64,000 nucleotides of DNA from positions 213,833-277,832 of the forward strand of contig CAJNDS010002786.1 of assembly GCA_905221605.1 (NCBI GenBank). Reading direction: 5' to 3'. Made by a program: the position numbers and the translations under genes. Below, in pieces: positions 42,399 to 52,804 of the stretch. Source of the stretch: Symbiodinium natans. Lineage: Eukaryota; Sar; Dinophyceae; Suessiales; Symbiodiniaceae. How positions within the stretch are numbered: the first letter of the stretch is position 1; every line of letters begins with the position of its first letter. The notes below the pieces were generated by a model. It saw nothing but the letters and a program-made list of their open reading frames with translations. It made no database searches and was not told the DNA's origin.

Positions 42399-42526
42399 GG
42401 CCCTTAGTATGGTCCCTTACCTCCTTGAAAGGGTTCCGATGTATGGGCCCTTGATTTGTGCAGGGTATATAAGGGGTATACAAGGGGACCCCTTTAAAGT
42501 GCCCATATCAAGGGACCATGTAAATA
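42399..42526. mobile_element. Family G element, complete
   Basis: GGCCCTTAGTATGGTCCCTT at the left pairs with ATATCAAGGGACCATG at the right. The interior holds TTCCGATGTATGGGCCCTTG. A TTTAGGG block abuts it on the left. Confidence 0.6.
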
Positions 42527-42875
42527 CCCTCAGACAGAACGGACGAAAGGTATGACCCGGCCAAGCTTGCTGATGGCGAGAAGTGGCAAGAGCCTTGGTC
42601 CATGCGGAGCCTGCGGCGTTGTTTGTCTTGATCCCGAGTAGAGACATGGGGGCCCCAATGATTCCGAAGAATGCATTGTTTCATACATACTGTGACACGC
42701 AGGCACTGATCGGAGTTCCATTCGCAACTTGATGGAAAGGCACCAAACAGACCTTGTGGCCCGCAAAAACCAGTAGAGCTGCAAGGGAGAGACGCTCCCC
42801 TTCACTGTAAATTCCAGAACAGGATTTCGCGGCCCCAGCTTTAGGATTGATCAGAATTTGGCGGGAACGTGGCAT
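42450..42875 (-). pseudogene. Minus-strand frame with a single in-frame TGA, unknown
   Basis: MPRSRQILINPKAGAAKSCS continues through SLAALLVFAGHKVCLVPFHQ to CVSQYV, meets TGA at 42681-42683, and continues in the same frame as NNAFFGIIGAPMSLLGIKTN and SAWTKALATSRHQQAWPGH. It is either a pseudogene with one nonsense change or two exons in the same phase. It then runs into a family G element. The family is not recognised. Confidence 0.35.
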
Positions 42876-43217
42876 GTCGGGGGGGGGACTCTTCTTCCCG
42901 ATAATGTAGAGGAATTGGTTGTAAAAACATGCTAGAAAGATATGTTCCCCAATCTTAGGAGGATCGTCTTGCGAACAAAAAAATCGACATTCCTGTCAGG
43001 GCCTGTGCCTCTGCCTCTACTATGCGCTTTCGAAACCCCCCCCAAAAAAGAAAGGGACCTCATATTGCCCTTATAAGGAAGCACATGTTTTTGGTTTGGG
43101 CGGGTTCTTCAGCAATTCGTAGTATATGGGCATCAAGAATGGTCAGAGTTCCAACAAAAATCCAACTTCGGAAGCATCCCTGGCTCCCTTTGGCGGTCCT
43201 GCTGTAAAACCTTATCA

Positions 43218-43310
43218 CTTGAGATGTTCCCCCTTGTTCTAACAGTCCTTGATAGGGATTACAAACGGGGGTACTCTCATCCTATCAGGGGCCACATCCC
43301 CATTAAAACC
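43218..43310. mobile_element. Family C left half
   Basis: CTTGAGATGTTCCCCCTTGT and GATAGGGATTACAAACGGGG are recognisable; the right end is not. Confidence 0.45.
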
Positions 43311-43691
43311 CTGCACCGTAAAAGTAAACCAACATTCCTGTCCTTTGCCGGCCTATGAAGCTGGTGAACATGCAGGACTCCCTTGAAAGGGCCACAAGTC
43401 AGACTTTCCGACCGAGTCCTTGCCTGCCTTGTGCGAGTGTGAGAGCCGAAGCCCTATACCCAAATAATTGCTAGTGGTCCCTTTCAGAAATATACTACAA
43501 TACCCCCCCAAACCCTGTTCTACTCATTAAGGCCCCTTATTCCCTCATGGTCCCCTTGTTTTTATACTATAATCACCCCCCAAAACCCTATTCGACCCCA
43601 AGCCGTAAACCCGAATAATGGGATGATCTCGAAGTCCCAGGCTGGCACGTGTCCTTTCACCGCTGCAGCTCTCAGGCCTGTTGCTTTCTTC

Positions 43692-43770
43692 GTTTAGGGT
43701 TTAGGGTTTAGGGTTCAGGGTTTGGGGTTTGGGGTTCAGGGTTTATAGGGTTTAAGAAAAGGGTTTAGGG
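43692..43770. repeat. Telomere-like block (TTTAGGG/TTTGGGG/TTCAGGG)
   Basis: Mixed variants end with a TTTATAGGG unit. Confidence 0.85.
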
Positions 43771-44206
43771 CTCCAGAATGTTCCAGACATTCCGTCCGTT
43801 GCATCACGACTTGTCCTCGAGGAGCCCTGCATTTTCAAGAGGTGTCGCAGCGGGCTCAGTGGACTTCGCATTCGTTGTTGTTTGAACCCTTTTGGGTTTT
43901 CTTTTGAATAGTGGGTTTTTGTCATCTCTTCAACCCTTGACGGGAGCAGCTGCTAATTTTTCTGTACATAGTTTGGTGCGAGGCGTCTGGAGCTACTCTT
44001 GGGTGCTAGTTCATACATTCCACTAAGGACCTCTTGCATGAGTAGGTCTGCTAGGTCTTGAGAAGCACTGAATAACCCCGAACCCCCAAAGCCCTACGCC
44101 CCCAAACCAAAAAGTCGAAAGTCGAGAGTAGGCCGGACGAAGCACGGCTGGTGCTTGTGGTGCAGAGCGAGGCCATACAGTAGCTTGCGCAACTTCCCCA
44201 CAACTC

Positions 44207-44320
44207 ATGTGGGGAGGCTTCCCAAAATAGGGTTGTATCCTTTTTGGGTGGGCTCTTCTTAGTGAGACATGCAATATGTTGGGGGTATTTTCGGGGTAGC
44301 CCATTTCGGGAAATTCCCAT
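44207..44320. mobile_element. Family D-like element, diverged
   Basis: ATGTGGGGAGGCTTCCCAAA at the left and CATTTCGGGAAATTCCCAT at the right resemble D ends. Confidence 0.4.
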
Positions 44321-44607
44321 TTGATTGCAAGCGGCAGTCTGGAGGACAAGGAGAAGAAGTTCAACCAGCTCAAAGAGGTGGGGGGTTGGCACGGTTACAT
44401 GTAAACCCTAAGAGTTTAGGGTTTAGGGTTTTAGGGAAATCTCATGACGTGTCTGACAAGCTTTGTCAAACAAAGTCGTGATGCCTTCTGACGGCTCTTC
44501 CGCGCCGGGGCACAGGTCTTGGCTTATCGGAATCCGCCCCTTGCCGAGGCTTGAATGGGCCCGAATACACCTGACTGCGCAGATGGAACCTGCCCAAGAC
44601 GTCTAGG

Positions 44608-44656
44608 TTCCCTAAACCCTAAACCCTAAACCCTAAACCCTAAACCCTAAACCCTA
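44608..44656. repeat. Telomere-like block upstream of a possible exon
   Basis: Seven CCCTAAA units are followed after 22 bases by TTGCCTGCAG|GTGTACGAC, a good acceptor context. Confidence 0.88.
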
Positions 44657-45030
44657 AGGTTTTCCCCTTGCCTGCAGGTGTACGACATCGTCGAGTCCTT
44701 CTTGCATGTTTGGACGTGGTCTGAATCTCTGCAAACTGGAGATTCTCACGCACGTGCAGGTATGGCCGCCAGTTCTACCCGTCCATGGCGTTTTGCTCGG
44801 ACAGCTTGAAAGCAGAAACATCAAAACGCAGCATGCTTGAGAAGAGCATGCTCAAACGCTGTTAAGATGCCATATCGCACCAGATTTGGGTCAAGCGCTG
44901 TGCGGGTATTCGACTGTGTGGATGGAGGACAGCAGATGGGGCCTGCACGTGCCACAGGACGGTAGATCAGCAGGTGTTTTTGCAATAGCATGTCCGGTCA
45001 ACCCATGCCAGATGCCGCAATGTTCTGGCA

Positions 45031-45074
45031 CCCTAAACCCTAAACCCTAAACCCTAAACCCTAAACCCTAAACA
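45031..45074. repeat. Telomere-like block ending ...CTAAACAG
   Basis: Six CCCTAAA units end in ACAG|AATCC. Confidence 0.88.
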
Positions 45075-45522
45075 GAATCCTTGCCTACTTCTGCGAGTGC
45101 GAGAGTCCCCCTAAACCCTGTTGATGTCTTTCGCAAGGATGGTGAGCAACCTTTGTACCGACCAGAGCCCGGGGCCCAGGCAGCTAATGCCTCGTTCCCG
45201 AGCCTTCGTGTATTTGTGCATAGTCCTGCGCATGGTGACTAACTTACATAGTTGCGTTCTTATATTGTAGTCTTACATGGTTACCTTATTGTCTTATCGT
45301 TTTTGCCGTCTACTTACCAGTTCTAGTGTTAAATTACTGTAGCTCATATTTCTTTATACTGTGTTTTTCATATTTTTGTTATTGCACTGCTATGTGTGCT
45401 GAGCAGCTGAGGACTGCCAGTTGGAGCCTGGCCACAGGAAGCACCGACAAGCTTTACCCGCTTCAGCCTCAGTCTGCCCTCGGAGATTCTCGGAATTTTG
45501 AACCCTGGTTGAGGGATTAAGG

Positions 45523-45615
45523 CGGTTTAGGGTTTAGGGCTTAGGAAAGTTCAGGGTTCAGGGTTCAGGGGGCTTAGGAAAGCTTAGGGCTCAGGGTTCA
45601 GGGCTTTTGAAAGCT
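45523..45615. repeat. Degenerate telomere-like block with TTCAGGG and CTTAGGAAAG units
   Basis: Heptamers alternate with longer AAAGCTTAGGG-type units. Confidence 0.75.
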
Positions 45616-45728
45616 TGGGGTCTCACTGTTTCTGAACACGCGGATGACAGGCCTGCGCCCAGCATACTGATCTATCGGCAGACGGTGGCCGACGTCGGGC
45701 GGCAACTCTATGCCGCGCAGCCTAACCT

Positions 45729-45852
45729 TAGGGTTTAGGGTTGAGGGTTTAGGGTTTAGGGTTTCTACATGCGATGGTTGACTTGAAGGTTATCATCTCC
45801 TACAGTAGGGTTTCGGGTTCAGGGTTTCGGGTTTAGGGTCTAGGGTTTAGGG
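45729..45852. repeat. Two TTTAGGG blocks leading into family B
   Basis: Blocks at 45729-45765 and 45806-45852 are separated by about 40 bases. Confidence 0.85.
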
Positions 45853-45853
45853 C

Positions 45854-46034
45854 TACTTGAAGGTTCATGGGCAGTTATAAGTAGTGTAATAAGTAATAAG
45901 GATATAATCAGTTGTAGTTCTATTTTTTTACTGGAGAAGCCCCATTTATTTATACGTACCCTAGATAAGTTTATAACTAGTTACAGTTCTAGTTCTTAAC
46001 GCCCACTTATATACCTACCCATGAACCTCCAATT
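45854..46034. mobile_element. Family B element next to a telomere-like block
   Basis: The array ends at 45852 and TACTTGAAGGTTCATGG begins immediately after. The interior carries two diverged AGTTATAAGTAG segments, and the right end is ACCCATGAACCTCCAA. Confidence 0.7.
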
Positions 46035-46124
46035 GGGGCTTAGCGCGCTGCCCAATATGAAGATTGAGCTGCTTGTTGCTGTGGGAGCTGGTTCTAAACT
46101 GAGGGTCCTCTTGCAGGTACCTTT

Positions 46125-46230
46125 TTGAGATGTTCCCCCCCTATACTAAGAGTCCTTCATAGGGATTATAACGGAAGGTACTAGAATCCCTATGGACGAG
46201 GACTTGTACCGTAAGGGGGAACATCCCAAG
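46125..46230. mobile_element. Family C element, TACCTT on both sides
   Basis: TTGAGATGTTCCCCCCCTAT at the left pairs with TAAGGGGGAACATCCCAAG at the right. TACCTTT precedes and follows it. Confidence 0.7.
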
Positions 46231-46966
46231 TACCTTTCAAGAGGGAGCACCCATCATGTTTAGCTTGTATCGCGAGCTGCCAGGTGCCCACGCGCCTCTT
46301 GCGTGGCTTGTTGCCCAGTGCTCTGCTTGAGCCGGACGCCAAGCCTAGACCCGTAGGTCGAATGCCTGGATACCTTGTGCAGGTTCCGCAGGGAGGGACT
46401 TCAATTTCAGAACGCCCCCGAAGTGACGATGCCTCGACGAAGCTTCGACATTCCTGCACACAACGTTCGAGGCGCTACAGTTTCTGGCGCTCGGAGGGTG
46501 CTCCCGATGACGCAGGCGCATCCCAGCGGTGCTCGCAAAGCCTCTCCTGCCCTGCAAAAATACTACAGCAAACCGTCATGGCTTGTTTGAGCATCGCCCA
46601 CCTAGTGTCTCCACCTAGCATCAGGACAGGTTTGGTAGAGCTTTTGAGTGGGATCCCTACCTCATGGCTCCATGGCTAGCAGCCAAGCTCCGCATTGTTG
46701 TTTTGCCACGAGTTGTCGAAGATGCTGTTGCAAGATTGTTGCCGTTCGATTTGCACGGAAGTTCTATGCTTCTGCTTAGTCGTAATTTCCATGAAACATT
46801 CTTCACTATATATATATATACACACACACTTGTTTTTATGCTTATATATATATATATGTATCTATTTTTTATTATGCAAACAATACATACATACTTTAGC
46901 GGTACTGGCAGAACGTTAAGCTGCGCCGAAAGTGGGCCATGCTCAGTTGCGTGAGCCCGGAGAGCC

Positions 46967-47682
46967 ATGTTGGCGGGCTTGAAATTTGGCAAGGCCAAGG
47001 GGGAGGAGAATGCAGAGAAGGTCAGCAAGAAGGAGAAGAAGAAGGAGAAGCGGAAAGAGCAAAAGAAGCGCAAGAAGGCTAAGACCGGGAAGCAGAAGGA
47101 GCCATCGGCTAACAGTTCAGAGGACTCCAACTGTGCCGAGCCAAAGGAAGAGGATGGGCCAGGGAAGTCTGAAAAGCAGACGCCCGGAACTGGAGGCACG
47201 CCGCAGGATGAATCGGTGGCTGCAGCCGAGGTGGACTTTTTCGGTGCGATGGGAAAGGAACGCACCAAGGAGGACAAGCTCAAGCCAGATCCTGACAAAA
47301 TGAAGGTCAGCGAGAAGGAGTACAATCCTTTCCTTCGTGGAGAGGAGTCCAATCTTCCCGTTCCGGAGTCAGCAAGTGCCAGTTCCATTCCGAAGCACCT
47401 GTGCGTGGGCACTCCTTGGGCGGCCAAGAACGGCTGGAGAGCACGCATGCAAAACCGCAAGGATCGAGCCGACGGAGACAAGGAGAGGCACGAGGCTCCA
47501 CCCACTTCACGTCGACCCGACAGGGACGATGAGCAGCCTAAACCGCCTGGAGGCCGCGGCGGTGTCAGCGGTGGGGGATGGCGTGCAAATGCGAAGGCAC
47601 GCGCGGAGCGCGCGGCTCGCTCGCCCAGCCGCAGCCCCGCTCGGCGTGGCTCAGCTCGTGGCTCCCGCCGCTCTGGCGGCGC

Positions 47683-47715
<33 letters not shown>

Positions 47716-49651
47716 CTCTCGGCGGCGATCTCGGTCAAGGACGTCTGACTCGTCTTCCAGCAGGGCCAGAGATGCCGAGCGCCGGAAAGAGCAGGTGGCC
47801 AAAGCGGTCCTAAGTCGAGTCAAGGCGCAGGAGGAGGCCGAGGGTGACGAGGGTGATGCCGACGAGGTCATCCGCAAGCTGCAGTCCAAGTACAGCAAAG
47901 GTACTGCAAAGCAAGATGGCAAGCCAGCTTCGGCTGCGGAGGAGGTCGAAGATGACATCGATCCCAACAAGCTGGGTGCCTTGGCGATGGAAGCCATGTT
48001 GAGTGGTGACATGGCCCGTTATGAAGACCTGAACCGGCGGCTCGAGAAGCACCAGGCATCTGCTGGTGCTGGTGAAAGCAAGGCTTTCACCTTGCCGCCC
48101 CCTGACACAGAGAGTCTTTGTCATAGTTGGGTAACATTGTAAATGTTTAAGCGTACTTAAATAAACTACCCAATAAGGAACAGAATCTTTTTTTTTAACA
48201 TTATCCCAACAATGAACAAGGAATGTCAAGGTTCTCGAGCAGGTCGACGCAGCGGGGCGTAGCAAGAAGCTGGTTGAGTCGGTCCAGTCCACCTCTGTCC
48301 ATACCAAGGGCAGAAACAGAAGAGGCACTGCAAACGCGGTCCCAGGTGGTAAGGACAAGAAGGGCTCGCAAGGATACTACGAGGATGACGACGTCTCCCT
48401 TGAAGAGTTGGTGCGCCGCGAGCGCATCGAAGGGGTTCAGGACTATGATGCCAACTTCGAGAAGCACATCCTGAAGAGGGGCGATAAGTTCAAGATGTTG
48501 GAAGAGGATGAAGACGAGGCCTATGCACTTGGCTGGTACGAAAATGCCGACAAGAAGGCGGACTCCAAGAAAGCTGCCGAGAGACGACTCAAGCAGGAGA
48601 AGAACGACAAGAACCGAATCCAGGTCAACCTTGAAAGATGCACCCTGTGCATGGAAAGCAAGAAGTTCTTCCGCAAGGATGCCGTCCTGTCGGTTTCGCC
48701 TCATGCATACCTGTGCGTGGAGGCACAAGGCCGGTGCATCGTTCCTTTGTCATAGTCAAGGGTAACATTTTTACAGTTTTAAGGGTACTTAAACCCCAAA
48801 AAGGAATAGACATTTAAATTTTAATATTATCCCAACAATGAACAAGGTTCCGGGCCAGGTGCTCATAGTGCCACAGGAGCATGTCATGGCCATGACCGAT
48901 GCGGACGAGGCCGTGTGGGCGGATGTCCGGAACTATCAGAAGTGCCTCATCTCATTCTACGAGTCACTTAGGGATATTTGGAAACAATCTTTGATTGTTT
49001 TCTTACTATAATCCCTAAGGAGCAGCTAAAGAAATAATTTTTGCTAGGGTTCCAAGTTCAGTATAGGTCAGAGCAGCCACCTCGTGCCGTTCTCTTCGTG
49101 GAATCCTCCGTGCACCGCGTCTCGAGGGACAAGGCGCTGTTGGGAGCTGGTCCCCACTGCTGCATTGTGGCGTACCCGATTCTGTGTCATAGTGGGGCAA
49201 CCTTTTTCACATGTTTTAAGGATGCTTAAACTCAATAAGGAATGGAAAATTCAATTTTTTTATACTATCCCAACCATGAGCTAGGATTGAGATGGGTCTC
49301 CTGGTGCAAGCGCGAACCTATTGGAAGAAGGCCCTGGATGAAGCTGAGAATGAGTTTGAAACCACTCACAAGAAGGTCTTGGACACCGATTCCAAGGGTG
49401 GTGTTCGAAATTCTGTTCCGAAAGGCTTTCCCTACGTCCACGTCGACTTCAGTCTCGGGGGCGGCTTCGCGCACGTCGTGGACAATGTGGCCGAATTCCC
49501 ACGGGATTTTGCCCAACATGTCATCGCAGGGATGTGCGAGATGACCATCCTTGATCGTGCCTACACGTGCAAAGAGGAGTACAAAGATGCCTGCAAGGAT
49601 CTGAAAGAGCGCTTCGCTGCCGACTTTGACTGGACGAAGGCTCTCGGCTGA
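46967..49651 (+). CDS. CWF19L2: CWF19-like protein 2 (CwfJ family), 5 exons
   Basis: Exons are 46967-48111, 48221-48740, 48847-48962, 49067-49177 and 49285-49651, giving 752 aa. The N-terminus MLAGLKFGKAK is followed by a Lys/Glu-rich stretch, YNPFLRG near residue 109, an RS-rich tract (about 215-271) and the conserved LGALAMEAMLSGD region (about 335). The C-terminal half holds both CwfJ domains. The first starts with ERCTLCMESKKFF (about 518), continues through PGQVLIVPQEHV and ends with the HIT-like GPHCCIVAYPIE (about 624). The second has FPYVHVDFSLGGGFAHVVD and FPRDFAQHVIAGM. CWF19 proteins act with the lariat-debranching enzyme and late or intron-lariat spliceosomes in the nucleus. Length is near the human protein (894 aa). 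No frame breaks remain once the four introns are removed. The ATG at 46967 opens the frame and gives a family-like N-terminus. Confidence 0.93.
48112..48220 (+). mobile_element. Introner-like intron 1 of CWF19L2 (introner family I)
   Basis: The element body runs from CTTTGTCATAGTTGGG to CCCAACAATGAACAAG, whose ends are imperfect inverted repeats of about 20 bp. It is flanked by GAGT (48112) and GAAT (48221), a 4-bp duplication with one mismatch. Removal reads PPPDTE-NVKVLEQVDAAG. The frame requires the exon to end in phase 2, which makes the 5' dinucleotide GA rather than GT. A GT further inside the element (GTAAATG, 48147) would also keep frame but adds about 12 residues. Confidence 0.75.
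48741..48846 (+). mobile_element. Introner-like intron 2 of CWF19L2 (introner family I)
   Basis: It begins GTTCCTTTGTCATAG and ends AATGAACAAG, with the direct repeat GTTCC at both sides; the first copy provides a canonical GT donor. Removal gives GRCI-VPGQVLIVPQEH, a contiguous CwfJ motif, so the boundaries are secure. Confidence 0.88.
48963..49066 (+). mobile_element. Introner-like intron 3 of CWF19L2 (introner family II)
   Basis: The direct repeat GTCA lies at 48963 and 49067, and the first copy gives the GT donor. Removal reads SFYE-SEQPPRAVLFVES. The 3' end TAGGGTTCCAAG...TATAG matches the beta-helix intron 2 and the 15.2 kb element. The 5' end CTTAGGGATATTTGGAA pairs loosely with it. 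Confidence 0.85.
49178..49284 (+). mobile_element. Introner-like intron 4 of CWF19L2 (introner family I)
   Basis: It is flanked by GATT at 49178 and 49285. The body CTGTGTCATAGTGGGG...AACCATGAGCTAG is the third family I copy. Removing body plus one repeat gives VAYP-IEMGLLV with a GA donor. A GT donor six bases further in (49184) also keeps frame by adding two residues. Confidence 0.8.
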
Positions 49652-50098
49652 CCAAGAAAAAGTGGCAGCGACAGGCTTAGACCCGCAGGAGTCTCCGACA
49701 GTCGGAAGCCCTGCAACCTCCGGCGAAGTAGACTTAGGGAAGTCGGGCCTTGTTTTGTGAGGTCTGCCATGCACTGAGCAGGCTTAGCAGCATGAACAAG
49801 CGCCGCTGGGCTGCCCTCAAGGCACAGAGAACATGGCCCCTCATAGCCCCAAAGCAGTCGAACGCTGCAAAGATCTGCCCAAGGCAGGCAGAATGCAAGT
49901 GTATATGTAGCCGGTCTTAGCTGCAGCGCCGATAAACAAAAACAAGCCCTGCTTTTCCGTGTTTTTTGAAGGGCCGCATAGTCGGCTGTCGGAATCGATG
50001 TTGGTGTTGGCTTGTCAGCCTTGTTCCTTCTGTAGCTGACCACGTAGCAAGACATAGTCACTGCCGACCATGACCATGACCTTCCGCAGCCTTCCCGG
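49652..50098. other. Probable 3' UTR and downstream of CWF19L2
   Basis: No protein-like frame in sense. Dinoflagellates lack a reliable AATAAA signal, so the transcript end cannot be placed. Confidence 0.4.
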
Positions 50099-50240
50099 CT
50101 TGGAGGTTCATGGTACTTAATGACCCAGGTTTAACTGTACTTCTAACCCAAGTATGACCACATGAGGGCACATAAGGGGCTTATAAGTGGGTTATAAGTA
50201 CAGCTACAATTGGGTTATCAAGTACCATGAACCTCCAAGT
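50099..50240. mobile_element. Family A inverted-repeat element, near-perfect palindrome
   Basis: CTTGGAGGTTCATGGTACTT pairs with AGTACCATGAACCTCCAAG, and the match continues inward through TAAGTACAG / CTGTACTT. Confidence 0.8.
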
Positions 50241-50378
50241 GCCTCGCGCGCACGCGTGAGAGCTGGAAAATTCCACTGCCTTGTCACAAGGCTTACTCAC
50301 GGGCGACGAGCTGCGGCCCTGTGACAGCCCGACGAGGCTTCAGGCCCCCCCGCATGGCAAAAGCCTCCCCGAGTTCTG

Positions 50379-50405
50379 GGTTTAGGGTTTAGGGTTTAGG
50401 GTTTA
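50379..50405. repeat. Telomere-like block (TTTAGGG)
   Basis: Four units, 50 bp upstream of a family D element. Confidence 0.85.
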
Positions 50406-50453
50406 TGGCACCGTTTGGGTTTGTGTATACTTCAATGGACTACAAATCATAAT

Positions 50454-50553
50454 ATGGGGGTTTACGGAAATAAGGGACCCCAATACAGGCCTTCAAACGG
50501 TTCTGGTAGAATAAGGACCCCAAGAAGGTACTCCTGTTTTCGTAAACCTCCAT
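50454..50553. mobile_element. Family D inverted-repeat element
   Basis: ATGGGGGTTTACGGAAATAA pairs with CCTGTTTTCGTAAACCTCCAT. Confidence 0.75.
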
Positions 50554-50680
50554 ATCGTAATCATAATGCTGTGTTTCACAAAAGAATGATACGTAGCAGA
50601 GTAACAGGAAACAGTGACAGAATCACAGAATCAGAGAAATAGTATAACAAAAAACTACGGAACGGTATAGGGTAGCATAA

Positions 50681-50732
50681 TGCCCTAAACCCTTAACCCT
50701 AAACCCTGAACTCTAAACCCTAAACCCTAAAC
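50681..50732. repeat. Telomere-like block (CCCTAAA)
   Basis: Seven units with two variants. Confidence 0.85.
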
Positions 50733-50849
50733 AGACTAGTATAGAAGTAGCATAGAAGTCTCATCGCAGAGGTGACCTTGCACCGGGACAAGCTCCGAGT
50801 CAGCGCCACTATCCGGAGAGTTTCGTTGAAGCCTTCGCGAGGCTCGTCT

Positions 50850-50923
50850 AGGGTTTAGGGTTTAGGGTTTAGGGTTTAGGGTTTAGGGTTTAGGGTTTAG
50901 GGTTTAGGGTTTAGGGTTTAGGG
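50850..50923. repeat. Telomere-like block (TTTAGGG), about 10 exact units
   Basis: A perfect array; opposite orientation to the block 120 bp upstream. Confidence 0.93.
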
Positions 50924-51032
50924 CAATGTTTCACACCGCAGTGGGCAGGTCCATATTGTTCCTGGGACATTGACGACTCCAAGCCTGCAGAGGCCACCCA
51001 GTGACAAGCATGCCACATGCCTTCTCAGAGGT

Positions 51033-51081
51033 CTTAACCCTAAATCCTAAACCCTAAACCCTAAACCCTAAACCCTAAACC
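51033..51081. repeat. Telomere-like block (CCCTAAA)
   Basis: Six to seven units followed by TTCTAAGGTTCTAG, again near an AG. Confidence 0.88.
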
Positions 51082-51837
51082 TTTATTCATCGGCTTCTAA
51101 GGTTCTAGTGAACCTTCGCCACAGCTCCTCCTTGAAGTTTGCCTGCCTGCTTGCGCGGATCGAGGCTGGGTGTTGACTCACGTACGTGCTTGCACCACCG
51201 TGCACGATTCCCGCCGCACGTCGAGGACTTGTCGCACATTCTTGCCTGGAGTTCTCAGACAGGCTTGGGGTGCGCAGCCTGCCTGAGTTTCAGATGGGTT
51301 GTTTCGAAGCATGCAGGTGGGCGGGTGGCGCGGGTCGAGTTCCCCAGGCTTTGGTTGTCATTCCAGGACGGCACACCTACCGCGACGGACCTTGCGAGTG
51401 CATGTTTGGTAAGTCGGCGATCAGGAGCGGGGCGGGCATCTCCACTGTGAACAGCACAGCTTGGCCCCCTGCATGCCTACAGATTCACTGCCCACATCTT
51501 GCAGAAACTCCATAAGGCGGCTACTGGCTGGCTGAGCGAGCGTGGTCAAACAAGGTCTGACTTCTGGTGGCAGTCTGGGAATGTTGGCCTTGACATGGAT
51601 CATCTCAGATTGGTTTGTAAGCCGCAGGTGAGCCGTCTTCTTCAGCAGTGCTTGGCTTGACTTTTCATGTTGTGTGCTGGAAATCTTGTGATGGCTACGG
51701 CCTGTAAGGTTTGGTGGCGGTACCCTGCTGCTGGAGAACAGCGTGGGCGAGTATGCCATCCTGGTGTCGGCTGCTGCGGAGCCTGTGCGCCAACCCCGAT
51801 ACCTTAATGCCTGAGGTCACCTCACCTCAGCATGTGG

Positions 51838-51920
51838 TGGGGGTCCCTTTTTGGGTCCTACATGTTTAGTACGGCACCTTAGAAAGAGGACCCCCCAAAA
51901 GGGACCTTAATTTAGAGATC
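51838..51920. mobile_element. Family F-like element
   Basis: GGGGTCCCTTTTTGGGTCCT and CCCAAAAGGGACCTTAATTT pair and resemble the family F right end. Confidence 0.4.
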
Positions 51921-51939
51921 TACACATATCGTGACAGAA

Positions 51940-52331
51940 GCAGCGTGTGACGAGGTACGCCCTGCGACATGGGCCGCTGATGGAACTCCCGAGAAGCTCT
52001 TGCCGGGCCAGCTGGCGCAACTCGGCAAACGAATGGTCTGGGAACAGCTGCAAAGTTTCAATTCATGGCTGGGTCGATTTAGGCGGTGCCGGTAAGACAG
52101 TCGCATGGACATGCCTGTGTGAGTCCAGTTGGTCAGGTTCCGCTGCGGCCGGGAGGAGACTTGCGAGCGAGCTTTGGTCAAAGCCATCGCTCGAAATCAC
52201 GGGCAAATCAACTGCAAAACGCGGAAGATTTGTGTATTGAGTATTGGCTGCCAGGAGTGGCTGCAGAATCTGGACGGGCCTCGGCACTACAGGCCAATTT
52301 GATGATGTGGGTTGTGCATGTTTGTGCTTGA
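51940..52331 (+). CDS. Two coding-like pieces, unknown
   Basis: Piece one (about 51940-52090) reads DEVRPATWAADGTPEKLLPG and QLAQLGKRMVWEQLQSFNSW and is followed by GTAAGA. Piece two (about 52110-52331) reads GQVPLRPGGDLRASFGQSHR, NAEDLCIEYWLPGVAAESGR and ALQANLMMWV before a stop. The intervening sequence is only about 40 bases, so how they join is unclear. The family is unknown. Confidence 0.35.
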
Positions 52332-52437
52332 GCGTCTTCTGGCTTCTCGATTTTTCGCTAGGTATGATGTACACTTCTCAGAGATGTTCACCTTCACGCC
52401 AACACTCGCTGCTGGCCCTGCCGGCTGATAGCTGTGC

Positions 52438-52665
52438 ATGTGCTGTGCATGCCGTTCTTATGCGTGGCGAAGAACCATGGCAGGCTTGTACTTCTTGCTT
52501 TGTCGCGGCCTCGTATCGTATCGAGAAGCTGGTGCAGAAAAGCCAGGATGTGCTATGGGTCTTTTTTGCGAGAGATTGGCTGCGCCGCAACCAGGTCGAT
52601 TTATCACCTGGCACTTTGCTGAGGCAGCCGGCCAAGGGAAATACTCACAGTGCATCTTTGTGTGA
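52438..52665 (+). CDS. Coding-like fragment, unknown
   Basis: The frame reads MAGLYFLLCRGLVSYREAGA, MGLFCERLAAPQPGRFITWH and FAEAAGQGKYSQCIFV before a stop. It sits 107 bases after the preceding fragment and may belong to the same locus. No family is recognised. Confidence 0.3.
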   Translation: MCCACRSYAWRRTMAGLYFLLCRGLVSYREAGAEKPGCAMGLFCERLAAPQPGRFITWHFAEAAGQGKYSQCIFV

Positions 52666-52804
52666 TCGTGAAGGCTGTCAACATGGCCGAAACCATCACT
52701 GAAGCTTGCACAGAAGAGGCAGGCTGCTTTAAACTGTCACCCTAAACCCTATAAACCCTAAACCCTGAAGCAGAAAACTCTCATTGAGATCTCAACCTTT
52801 CCTT

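Larger units (their letters stand above)
43311..45522. other. No recognised gene
   Basis: Unique sequence between telomere-like blocks; AT-rich at 45240-45390. Confidence 0.5.

Noticed and set aside
46657-48012. 451-codon minus-strand frame opposite CWF19L2
   Set aside because: It mirrors the Lys/Glu/Arg-rich exon 1 on the plus strand and has no family features; the sense frame carries the conserved motifs.
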